64,000 bases of DNA from Desulfobacteraceae bacterium Eth-SRB1. GTDB lineage: Bacteria > Desulfobacterota > Desulfobacteria > Desulfobacterales > ETH-SRB1. This document shows, in pieces, positions 53,053 to 60,562 of the stretch (position 1 is its first letter; the number at the start of each line of letters is the position of its first letter). The stretch spans positions 253,127 through 317,126 of the forward strand of contig RPGP01000040.1 in the NCBI GenBank assembly GCA_004193555.1. The letters run 5' to 3'. The notes beneath the pieces are model-generated. The model worked only from the letters and a program-made list of their open reading frames with translations, was not told where the DNA came from and did not search any database. A program made the translations under genes and the position numbers.

Positions 53053-53137
53053 AATAATTCAATATATGATGAATTCGCAAAAAAACGAATTCATCAGGTG
53101 TTAAGTGCAAAGTGTTAGGTGTTAGGTTAGTGGTCAA

Positions 53138-54292
53138 CTATCCCCTAAGTCTTTTTTCAATAAAAGCATTAAATGCTTCGTCATCATCACCAAAGGAGAC
53201 TTTGATATTTACGACTACAAGGTCAATCGGCCATGTTATCCTGTTAGCAATCCGGACATAATCTTTTTCGGTTGTGAGAAGAAAATCAGCTTTTGACTCA
53301 AGGTATGTTTTGTATATCCTGTTTAGGTCTGTGTCCGAATAATTATGGTGATCCGGAAATTCCAAAAAATCTATCAAATCACACCCAAGGTTCTCGATAG
53401 TAAGCCGGAAATCACTATTTCCGGCCAGCCCGGAAAAAGCAAACACTTTTCGCTCTTTCAAGTATTCGGGATTACATGGTAATATATCCTGTAAGCTTCC
53501 ACGAATCGATCTTTTTTTTTCTTTTGCTGCCTTATAAACATTTGGAATGTGGCATGATCTGAAAACAGGTTTGCCGCGTGTTAACTTTCTAAGTTTATCT
53601 GTAAATGTTGCAATTATAGCATCGCCGGCATAATTAGATCTTGTTATAATAAATGCATCCCCACGCAACAGAGCTGAGACAGGCTCTCTTAATGTACCCC
53701 TTGGCAGCAGATGGTTGTTGCCAAAAGGATGCCTGCAATCTAAAAGCACCAAGTCAATATCTCTTTTCAACCTTAAGCGCTGGAATGCGTCATCAAGCAC
53801 AATGACATCAGGATCAAACTCATCCATTGTTAGACAGCCCGCCTCAAACCGGTTTTGCCAAACAACCACCGGGATATCTTTTAATGTTGAAGCTATCATA
53901 AACGGTTCGTCGCCGGCTTTATCAGGCCCCATTAATACTGTCTTCCCGTTGCTTACGATCCCTCCGGTTTTTTCCAGTCTCCCTTTATATCCCCTGCTGA
54001 TAACCGCTACTTTATAACCAAGACGCTTAACTATTTCAGCCACCTTAATAGTCATTGGAGTTTTTCCTGTGCCGCCGACGGTTATGTTCCCTATCGATAT
54101 TATCTTACAGGGCAGCTTTTTTGATCTTAAAAGCCCTTTCTTGTAACAGTTTTCTCTTAATCTGACTGCACAGCCGTAACAAAGCGACAACGCAAACAGT
54201 AATGACCCGACAGAAAAAAACCTTGTTTTTTCACTGCCCGTCATAATTGTTTCTATCTTTGTCCTGATCTTGTCTATCACCTGATTATCCAT
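53138..54292 (-). CDS. lpxK: Tetraacyldisaccharide 4'-kinase
   Basis: 384 residues. Phosphorylates the 4' position of the lipid A precursor. Membrane-associated N-terminus, P-loop ISIGNITVGGTGKTPMTI (about residues 66-83), VISRGYKGR, GDEPFMIAS, VIVLDDAFQRLRLKRDIDLV and AFSGLAGNSDFR, then TEKDYVRI. Slightly longer than many family members. Same strand as waaA, lpxL and the glycosyltransferase. Confidence 0.95.
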   Translation of the reverse strand: MDNQVIDKIRTKIETIMTGSEKTRFFSVGSLLFALSLCYGCAVRLRENCYKKGLLRSKKLPCKIISIGNITVGGTGKTPMTIKVAEIVKRLGYKVAVISRGYKGRLEKTGGIVSNGKTVLMGPDKAGDEPFMIASTLKDIPVVVWQNRFEAGCLTMDEFDPDVIVLDDAFQRLRLKRDIDLVLLDCRHPFGNNHLLPRGTLREPVSALLRGDAFIITRSNYAGDAIIATFTDKLRKLTRGKPVFRSCHIPNVYKAAKEKKRSIRGSLQDILPCNPEYLKERKVFAFSGLAGNSDFRLTIENLGCDLIDFLEFPDHHNYSDTDLNRIYKTYLESKADFLLTTEKDYVRIANRITWPIDLVVVNIKVSFGDDDEAFNAFIEKRLRG

Positions 54293-54688
54293 TTGGCATT
54301 GGTCGAGTAATCGAGTAGCTATCTGTAATGAGCTTCAGATATGATTAAATTTTATACTGGAGCGGCGCTTGACAAAAACAGACTTTTTGAAAAATATTCG
54401 CTACGACCCTCAAGCATCAGCGGTTTAAGGTTTTTTCAGGAAGGAGATATCTTTATCATTGCGCACAGCCTTTCGTCGCAGTCCAATATTTATGATTTAT
54501 ATCACAAAAATTTTATCATGTCCCCCGAAAGCAGCTAAATCATAAATATTGGACTGCCTTCCTGAATATTATTGATATCGACTGGATGAAAAAGCCTTAA
54601 ACCGCTGATGCGTAAGCCACAACTATTTTTAAAATGGCCAACGTATTACGAATATTGAAACAAATGGCGACTGAACGACAATATTCAA
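54293..54688. other. Intergenic gap with large palindromic element
   Basis: 396 bases between waaA and lpxK. Most is the nested palindrome at 54414-54611. A short open frame on the plus strand overlaps its left half and lacks support. Confidence 0.5.
54414..54611. repeat. Nested palindromic element (~198 bp)
   Basis: The outer pair GCATCAGCGGTTTAAGG (54414-54430) and its complement (54595-54611) is perfect over 17 bp. The inner pair 54478-54499 and 54536-54557 is perfect over 22 bp (GCAGTCCAATATTTATGA plus four bases). A related single arm (CATCAGCCGGGGCGGTTTAA) is at 56082-56110. There is no coding capacity. Confidence 0.75.
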
Positions 54689-56005
54689 TTACAAGATATC
54701 TTCAACTATATTCAAAGTCTTTTCAACAGCCCCTTTGTTTGCATTAAATACCTTCAGCGCCCTCTTCCCCATCTCTCCGGCTTTCTGATCATCAGTCAAC
54801 AGCTTTGATACAACACTATATATACTTTCAGCGTCCTGTACACGGACAGCCCCGCCTGATTCCACAAGCAGATGCGCAATATCTCTAAAATCACTCATAT
54901 CGTAACCAAACATAACCGGTTTTGAATATGCGGCAGGTTCAAGCGGATTATGTCCTCCGCTCTTAACAAGACTCCCCCCGATAAAAGCCATATCCGCCAA
55001 AGCATAAAATTTTCTTAAGACCCCGATTTTATCAACAATTATCGCACCAATTTCTGCATTAAGCTTTGCCTCCGGCCCAATGTTTTCAATATCTGACATG
55101 GCAACAGCAAAAAGACCGGCAGCTTTGCAAATTTCGCATACTGATCCTGCGCGTTCCGGGTCTCTCGGAGTGATGATAAGGAAAATGTCTGGAAGCCTCT
55201 TTTTTACTTTTGCGACAGCATCGCAAATAATCTCCTCCTCTCCCTTGTGTGTACTACCTGCTAATAAAATCTTCTGGTATGGCTTTATATGCATAATTTG
55301 TTTCAATTTTTCTATTTCCGTTTCCGGCGCTAAATCGTATTCCTGGTCAAATTTTATATTCCCTGTTATTATGATTTTATTTGACGGAACACCAAGAAGA
55401 CTGAAACGAAGCGCGTCTTCACCGGATTGGACACAAATCTTTGTAAAAAAAGAAAATAGTCTCTTTGAAAAAAACGGGATTTTACCGTATCCTGAAAACG
55501 ATCTTTCCGAAAGCCTTGCATTCACAAGAATTACCGGAACTTCTCGCTTTTCCATTTCAGATAAAAAATTCGGCCATATATCTGACTCAACAATAAGAAC
55601 AAGGCATGGATCAACATGTCTTGCAATATGTTTTACAGAAATCAAAAAATCATACGGAAAGTAGAATATTGAATCTACATGTTTTTTTAATAGTTTGCCT
55701 GCAATTTCAAATCCTGTTTTTGTAGACACTGAAAAAATTATATTCCGGCGATTTAAATCGGCCCTTAAGCCTTTAACAAGTTCAATAGAAGAAAGAACCT
55801 CTCCAACAGAAAGCGCATGAACCCATACGGGTCTATTCTCAGGCCTGTTAAACCTGTCTTTCCTTATATTTTCAGGAAGCCGCTTAATCCCCAGTCTCTG
55901 GAGAACTGTTTTACGCCTCTTGTGAGATACAAGCACAAGCGGAATTATCAAGGGAAAACCCAGGACAATCGCAATAAAAAACAAAATATTATACAGAAAG
56001 ATCAA
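54689..56005 (-). CDS. waaA: 3-deoxy-D-manno-octulosonic acid transferase
   Basis: 438 residues. Attaches Kdo to lipid A precursor at the inner membrane. N-terminal membrane helix, then VWVHALSVGEVLSS with the catalytic Glu, SVSTKTGFEIA, ARLSERSFSGYGKIP, GNIKFDQ, LLAGSTHKGEE and GGHNPLEPAAYSKPV, all KdtA signatures. Start is TTG at 56003-56005; no ATG precedes the hydrophobic segment. Likely co-transcribed with lpxK. Confidence 0.95.
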   Translation of the reverse strand: MIFLYNILFFIAIVLGFPLIIPLVLVSHKRRKTVLQRLGIKRLPENIRKDRFNRPENRPVWVHALSVGEVLSSIELVKGLRADLNRRNIIFSVSTKTGFEIAGKLLKKHVDSIFYFPYDFLISVKHIARHVDPCLVLIVESDIWPNFLSEMEKREVPVILVNARLSERSFSGYGKIPFFSKRLFSFFTKICVQSGEDALRFSLLGVPSNKIIITGNIKFDQEYDLAPETEIEKLKQIMHIKPYQKILLAGSTHKGEEEIICDAVAKVKKRLPDIFLIITPRDPERAGSVCEICKAAGLFAVAMSDIENIGPEAKLNAEIGAIIVDKIGVLRKFYALADMAFIGGSLVKSGGHNPLEPAAYSKPVMFGYDMSDFRDIAHLLVESGGAVRVQDAESIYSVVSKLLTDDQKAGEMGKRALKVFNANKGAVEKTLNIVEDIL

Positions 56006-56692
56006 TCTTTACACCATTTATTCTGCACGAAAACACGTAACACTTTAGTTGTTTAAAAAATATTCTTTGTGGTCATCAAGCATCAGCCGGGGCGGTTTAA
56101 GGCTTTTTCATCCCGAATGTTTACAAATACTTTATTGTTTCAGGAAACTATCAAAAAAGAGCATTTCTGTCAATGCGTTATGGCTTTCTAAATTCCTCTA
56201 ATAATAAGGTTCTCAGGCAATTTTGCCTGCATCTAAGCATTATAACTGAACCACTGCCCACTCAAAGTGAGTAGGTTTGATTTTCGGCTTAAGCCGACTA
56301 AAGGACTAAAGGGAAAATGTGCACGAATGCACAGAATTATGTACATCGGCAGATTTCCTGCTTCTAACCCGGATCGCTGTGCCGCCGTAACAGCTCCTTT
56401 TACAGGCAATCGGAATAATAGCGCCAGTTGCGGTTATTCTGATGACCATCCTTAAAAAGCATGCCGGCAAAACATTATAACCCTAAAAGAACGAAAATAA
56501 TCACCTTTTAAATACGCCTAAAATGTTGATAACAGCGACCTAATCTAAATCCAAATGATTTTAATGGCTCATTTAGGGTTAAATTAATTGCAAGGTTGCT
56601 TTTCTTTACAAACCCAACCGATATCTAATAGAAAATGCTTGCGCAACAATTTAAAATGTATAAAGATATTTATACCAATGTAAGGAGCAATC
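56006..56692. other. Long gap at the island boundary
   Basis: 687 bases with no supported gene. 56082-56190 carries repeat arms: CATCAGC...GGTTTAAGGCTTTTTCATCC, and GTTTCAGGAAACTATCAAAA, also seen before the aldehyde oxidoreductase gene at 15216-15262. 56245-56460 has several short hairpins (for example CCCACTCAAAGTGAGTAGG, GGCTTAAGCC and GTGCACGAATGCAC) and looks structured. A 62-codon frame at 56267-56455 has no recognisable family. No CRISPR repeats are present. Confidence 0.45.
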
Positions 56693-57634
56693 ATGCTTTA
56701 CGGAAAGTATCGGTTTTTTTGTAGTCTTGAAACCAACGCAAGCCTTCCGCCATATAAAGGATCAACCTTTAGAGGAGTATTCGGCCTGGCGCTGAAAAAG
56801 GTTGTATGCGCCTTAAAGAGACAAGAGTGCGCCAACTGTCTCCTGAAACAAAGGTGTGTCTATGCCCTGGTCTTTGAAACTTCAGAATCCCTGGAGCTGC
56901 CCGAAGGCTCAAGAATTGTCTCGCCTCCGCATCCATTCGTAATTGAGCCACCGCTGACAACCGAAACAGAATTTCGCAAAGGAGCCTCTTTTGATTTCAA
57001 TCTCCTGCTTTTCGGTGAATTAAACAACAGCCTCCCCTATTTCATTTATGCCTTTGATCAGATGGGCAAAATCGGCGTTGGGAAAAAAATTGACGGCAAG
57101 CGGGGTCGATTTGTCCTGAAAGAGGTCAGACACAAGGAGCAGATCGTCTATTCCGATGCCGACCGGAAACTGAATGCGATAGACTCCCTGAAGAGATTAT
57201 CCATTCCGGCGGCAGCAGATTGTTCCAAAGGCGGTTTTTGTCTAAGACTCATTCTTGAAACACCCCTCCGGCTAAAATTTGAAAATCGCTTCAAGGCTGA
57301 TCTGCCGTTTCATGTTCTTGTCAGAGCCATGCTCAGGAGAAGCTCTTCTCTCCTCAACTGCTACGGGGATGGCGAACCTCCATTAGATTACCGGGAGCTT
57401 GTGAAAAGGGCTGAAACAATCCGGATTGTCGATACAAATTTAAGCTGGTTTGACTGGAAGCGTTATTCTCATCGCCAGGACAAAAGCATGCTCATGGGCG
57501 GGTTGATCGGTTCAGTAACCTATGAAGGAACCATCCAGGAATATATCCCTCTCATTGAGTTCTGCTCAAAGACGCATTTAGGGAAACAGACCTCGTTCGG
57601 CCTGGGCAAAATCAATGCTGAGATGGCTCCATGA
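56693..57634 (+). CDS. cas6: CRISPR-associated endoribonuclease Cas6
   Basis: 313 residues, RAMP family. The N-terminus has LPPYKGSTFRGVFGLALKKV and the Cys group CANCLLKQRCVYALVFE, both typical of Cas6 from type I/III systems. The C-terminal glycine-rich loop is HLGKQTSFGLGKI. Cas6 cuts pre-crRNA within the repeat. AAGGAG precedes the ATG. No CRISPR array, effector genes or cas1-cas2 lie in this window; the next gene is a truncated CRISPR accessory gene, so the locus may be a remnant or act on arrays elsewhere. Confidence 0.85.
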   Translation: MLYGKYRFFCSLETNASLPPYKGSTFRGVFGLALKKVVCALKRQECANCLLKQRCVYALVFETSESLELPEGSRIVSPPHPFVIEPPLTTETEFRKGASFDFNLLLFGELNNSLPYFIYAFDQMGKIGVGKKIDGKRGRFVLKEVRHKEQIVYSDADRKLNAIDSLKRLSIPAAADCSKGGFCLRLILETPLRLKFENRFKADLPFHVLVRAMLRRSSSLLNCYGDGEPPLDYRELVKRAETIRIVDTNLSWFDWKRYSHRQDKSMLMGGLIGSVTYEGTIQEYIPLIEFCSKTHLGKQTSFGLGKINAEMAP

Positions 57635-57918
57635 AGAATATATTGCTTGCTGTGACCGGACTAAGCCCTCAGGTCATAACCGAAACACTGTATGCGCTGC
57701 ACCAGAGCAGTCGGCATGTGGATGCGATTCATGTAATTACAACGCGGGATGGGAAGGAAAAAATCTTTGCAGAGCTTTTCAGCGGAGGAAACGGCCAATA
57801 TTATAAATATCTTGATGAATACGGCATCGATCCCGCATCCATAGATTTCAGCTATCGCAATGTTCATGTAATCACTGATGAGCACGGTATTGAGATCCCG
57901 GATATTGCGGAAAGATAA
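57631..57918 (+). pseudogene. Truncated CRISPR ring-nuclease/Csm6 (NE0113-type) gene
   Basis: 95 residues. MKNILLAVTGLSPQVITETL and IHVITTRDGKEKI match the N-terminus of the CRISPR-associated NE0113/Csm6-like CARF family, which binds or degrades cyclic oligoadenylates in type III systems. Members are normally well over 200 residues; here the frame stops at DEHGIEIPDIAER, before the conserved ligand-binding and C-terminal parts. It overlaps the cas6 stop as ATGA. Downstream, an unrelated gene begins after 72 bases, consistent with a deletion. A functional mini-protein cannot be excluded. Confidence 0.7.
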
Positions 57919-57990
57919 TATAACATCTCCTTGACAGAATATCTTACCAATATTATGATAGTTTAAAATAGACCGATCAGGGAGAAAAAA

Positions 57991-58782
57991 ATGACTAAAA
58001 TTAATAAAAAACTTGGTGGAAATATCAGGGAAATGAGAGAGCAGCACGGTATTACCCAGCAAAAGCTTGCGAATCTATTATGCCTCTCACGTCCTACAAT
58101 ATCTCAAATAGAGCTTGGAGAAAGAAAAATATCCGCTGATGAACTGCTAAAATTAGCGGATATCTTTAATGTTTCTGTAGAAAATTTGGTTGGCCTGAAA
58201 AAAGAGCCAAAAATAATTATAAAAAAGAGTGAAAAGAAAGAGAAAGCAAAAAGTCAGATAAGAATCAATGTGCCGCAGAAGAATATTAACAAATTCAGGG
58301 AAATTTTTCTCTATATTTTGAATAAAGTGGGTTCTAAACCCGATCTCGGAGAAACAGTGTTATATAAGATACTCTATTTTATTGATTTCGATTTTTACGA
58401 AAAATATGAGGAACAGTTGATTGGTGCAACTTATATAAAAAATCACTATGGCCCGACACCTGTGGAGTTTAAAAAGATAACAGAAAAAATGATTGATGCC
58501 GGAGAAATAATTAAGGTTAAAAGCATATATTTTGAATATCCGCAAACAAAATATCTACCTGTAAGAAAGGCAGACCTGACTGAATTCAAGGCAAACGAAA
58601 TTGAACTTATTGACGATATTTTAAACAGGCTTTCTGATATGAATGCTTCACAGATAAGCGAATATTCCCATAATGATGTGCCATGGATGACAACAGAAAA
58701 TCAGGGGACTATTGAATATGAATCGGTTTTCTATAGGACCCCCTCTTATTCAGTAAGAGAATATGACAAAGATATTCAATAA
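57991..58782 (+). CDS. HTH-Panacea (DUF4065) antitoxin
   Basis: 263 residues. N-terminal HTH_3 DNA-binding domain (IREMREQHGITQQKLANLL, SRPTISQIELGERKIS), a Lys-rich linker, then a Panacea/DUF4065 domain (ETVLYKILYFIDFDFYEKY, IKNHYGPTPVEFKKI, SEYSHNDVPW). Panacea proteins neutralise many unrelated toxins (PanAT systems). The following frame, overlapping by 20 bases, looks like its RelE-type toxin. GGGAG precedes the ATG. The HTH suggests autoregulation. Confidence 0.82.
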   Translation: MTKINKKLGGNIREMREQHGITQQKLANLLCLSRPTISQIELGERKISADELLKLADIFNVSVENLVGLKKEPKIIIKKSEKKEKAKSQIRINVPQKNINKFREIFLYILNKVGSKPDLGETVLYKILYFIDFDFYEKYEEQLIGATYIKNHYGPTPVEFKKITEKMIDAGEIIKVKSIYFEYPQTKYLPVRKADLTEFKANEIELIDDILNRLSDMNASQISEYSHNDVPWMTTENQGTIEYESVFYRTPSYSVREYDKDIQ

Positions 58783-59021
58783 AATTTCTCGAATTCCTGA
58801 GTTTGAAAAGGACTTTAAAAAACTTCTTAAAAAAGTTTAGAACCCTGGAAGATGACTTAAGAATTTTTGTCAAAAACCGGTTGAATCTTTACCATAAGCT
58901 GCACAAAGGCAATAAGGGCATCTTCCCAATAACTGGATTGTCTATAGAATATCCAGGATTATACAAGGCAAAAAAATTTGCATGTAAATCTCTAAAAGAA
59001 AAGGGTGTAGCAATCCTCTAA
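58763..59021 (+). pseudogene. Frameshifted RelE/ParE-like toxin
   Basis: From ATG 58763 the frame reads MTKIFNKISRIPEFEKDF and stops at TAG 58838-58840 after 25 residues. In the +1 frame, across an AAAAAA run (58829-58834), it continues FRTLEDDLRIFVKNRLNLYH, GIFPITGLSIEYPGLYKAKK and FACKSLKEKG, which resembles RelE-like toxins paired with HTH antitoxins. It then ends early, lacking the usual C-terminal strand. One base deleted plus a truncation explains it; a sequencing error could account for the first part only. Confidence 0.6.
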
Positions 59022-59065
59022 AGACATATGACTTTTTAGAGTTTAGAATAAATGGAGGATAACTG

Positions 59066-59488
59066 ATGGATAAAAAAGGGATTATGATTCCTGTTGAGAG
59101 AATTGAACAGGCTATCTTGTTAATGCGAGGGCAAAAGGTTATGTTGGATGCTGACTTGGCCGTTCTTTATGAAGTCCCAACTAAAGCATTGAATCAGGCT
59201 GTTAAACGGAATGAACGGCGATTCCCGCCGGATTTTATGTTTCGACTGACCAAAAAAGAAAAGGGTGAACTGGTCACAAATTGTGACCGGTTCGAAAGGC
59301 TAAAACATTCCTCAGCTTTACCCCGTGCCTTAGAGCAAAAATACGATGAGCAGTTCAAAGTTGTTTTTGACGCGATCCGTGCTTTAATGACGCCGCCTGC
59401 GAAACCACGGAAGAAGATTGGATTTGTGGTAAAGGAAAAAAGGGCAACGTATGGCAGTTTGAGCCCTAAACGCAAAAGAAAGACCTGA
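59066..59488 (+). CDS. ORF6N-domain protein, internally deleted
   Basis: 140 residues. The N-terminal ORF6N domain (IPVERIEQAILLMRGQKVML, LAVLYEVPTKALNQAVKRN, RRFPPDFMFRLTKKE) is complete; such proteins are common as phage anti-repressor-like or island genes. After LKHSSALP the sequence jumps to EQKYDEQFKVVFDAIRALM, skipping the part that usually follows (the LPYAFTEHG-type block and a helical stretch), which indicates an in-frame internal deletion. The last ~20 residues also look unlike the family. GGAGG precedes the ATG. Confidence 0.7.
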   Translation: MDKKGIMIPVERIEQAILLMRGQKVMLDADLAVLYEVPTKALNQAVKRNERRFPPDFMFRLTKKEKGELVTNCDRFERLKHSSALPRALEQKYDEQFKVVFDAIRALMTPPAKPRKKIGFVVKEKRATYGSLSPKRKRKT

Positions 59489-59549
59489 AACATTTTCCAG
59501 CGCTGTTTATGTTTGACGACAACTTCAAGTTTTCAGGGTTGACTTTCTC

Positions 59550-59816
59550 ATGACCTTTTCAAAAAGCGGCAAAGAGCAGGCCCTGATCCTGGAATATGAT
59601 GGGGTGGAATACCATACAAAAAACCCGGATATAGTAACAAAACATAATTTTAGCCAGGAATACCTTGATTATGATATCAGCCGTCAGATAGAGCTTGAAA
59701 GCTACGGCTACCGGTTTTTGAGGCTGAACAAGTTTAACCTGCGGCCGGAACAGGATGGTGAGATAAAGACGGATGTTTTGGATAGGTTTTTAAGAAAGGC
59801 GTTTGCTGTTGAATGA
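59550..59816 (+). pseudogene. Fragment of a PD-(D/E)XK-type nuclease C-terminus
   Basis: 88 residues with no proper start region. LILEYDGVEYHTKNP and YLDYDISRQIELESYGYRFL look like the C-terminal nuclease-like domain of larger helicase/nuclease proteins. The N-terminal bulk is missing, so this is a remnant. It lies in a decayed stretch between ORF6N and hsdR. Confidence 0.5.
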
Positions 59817-59843
59817 GGTTTTTGAAATATAACAAAAGACGAA

Positions 59844-60279
59844 TTGATCAAACTCCTTAATGGGCATGAATGGAATGCGGCATTTCGGCGATTAGGGCTC
59901 TGTGAGCAGGCAGGCACCGGAATGCGGATGGTGTTGAATCAATGGCAGGTATTGGGACATCCTGAGCCGGAGTACGACAATGACCGCTCACGCAAGGCCT
60001 TTGAAATACGCCTGCCTTTGGCAAAAGAACCAGCCACCGAACAAGTTACAGGTGAAGTCGGCACCAAGTTAATATTTTACATGACTGCTATGAATCCAGT
60101 AAGTTAGTGGATCTTATGGCCGTCACCGGTCGTTCTGACCGCACCAAGTTTTGAATCCACTTTTAGATGCCGGGCTTGTTGAAATGACAATTCCGGATAA
60201 ACCGAAAAGCCGTTTACAAAAATATCGTCTTACAGATAAGGGAAAAGAATGGGTTAAGCACAACCAGGCGAAAAAATGA
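59844..60279 (+). pseudogene. Remnant of an AlbA/RecG-like ATP-binding regulator
   Basis: The first part encodes FRRLGLCEQAGTGMRMVLNQ and SRKAFEIRLPL, the C-terminal GHKL-like end of DNA-binding (AlbA_2) RecG-like proteins. The frame then breaks: the downstream winged-helix part ([47 protein letters not shown]) continues in other frames to TGA 60277-60279. At least two frame disruptions are needed, so it is a pseudogene lacking its N-terminus. Confidence 0.6.
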
Positions 60280-60562
60280 TCATGATACATTTAATGGCAT
60301 TAAAAACGGCACGAAAACGGCTGGAGGCAAAACCCACATAGTGCAATACAGAATACAAATGATGTCAGGGATAAACAAAAAAATCCTCGACAAATTAGAC
60401 AAATACTGAATTCTACGGCTATTGGCGATGAAAAAATCGCAAAAGTAAATCAATATTTACTTCTTGACGATATAAACTTATAAACTGAGGAACGTCCCAT
60501 AGATTCTGACTATATTTACCACATGATGTTTATTAAGCTAATTAATTTATCAAATAGATAAA
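60280..60562. other. Gap before hsdR
   Basis: 283 bases with no gene. It presumably holds the hsdR promoter; no clear motif was found. Short identities to coding fragments are not recognised. Confidence 0.35.

Noticed and set aside
56267-56455. 62-codon frame in the gap before cas6
   Set aside because: No ribosome-binding site or family resemblance; the region is full of small palindromes.
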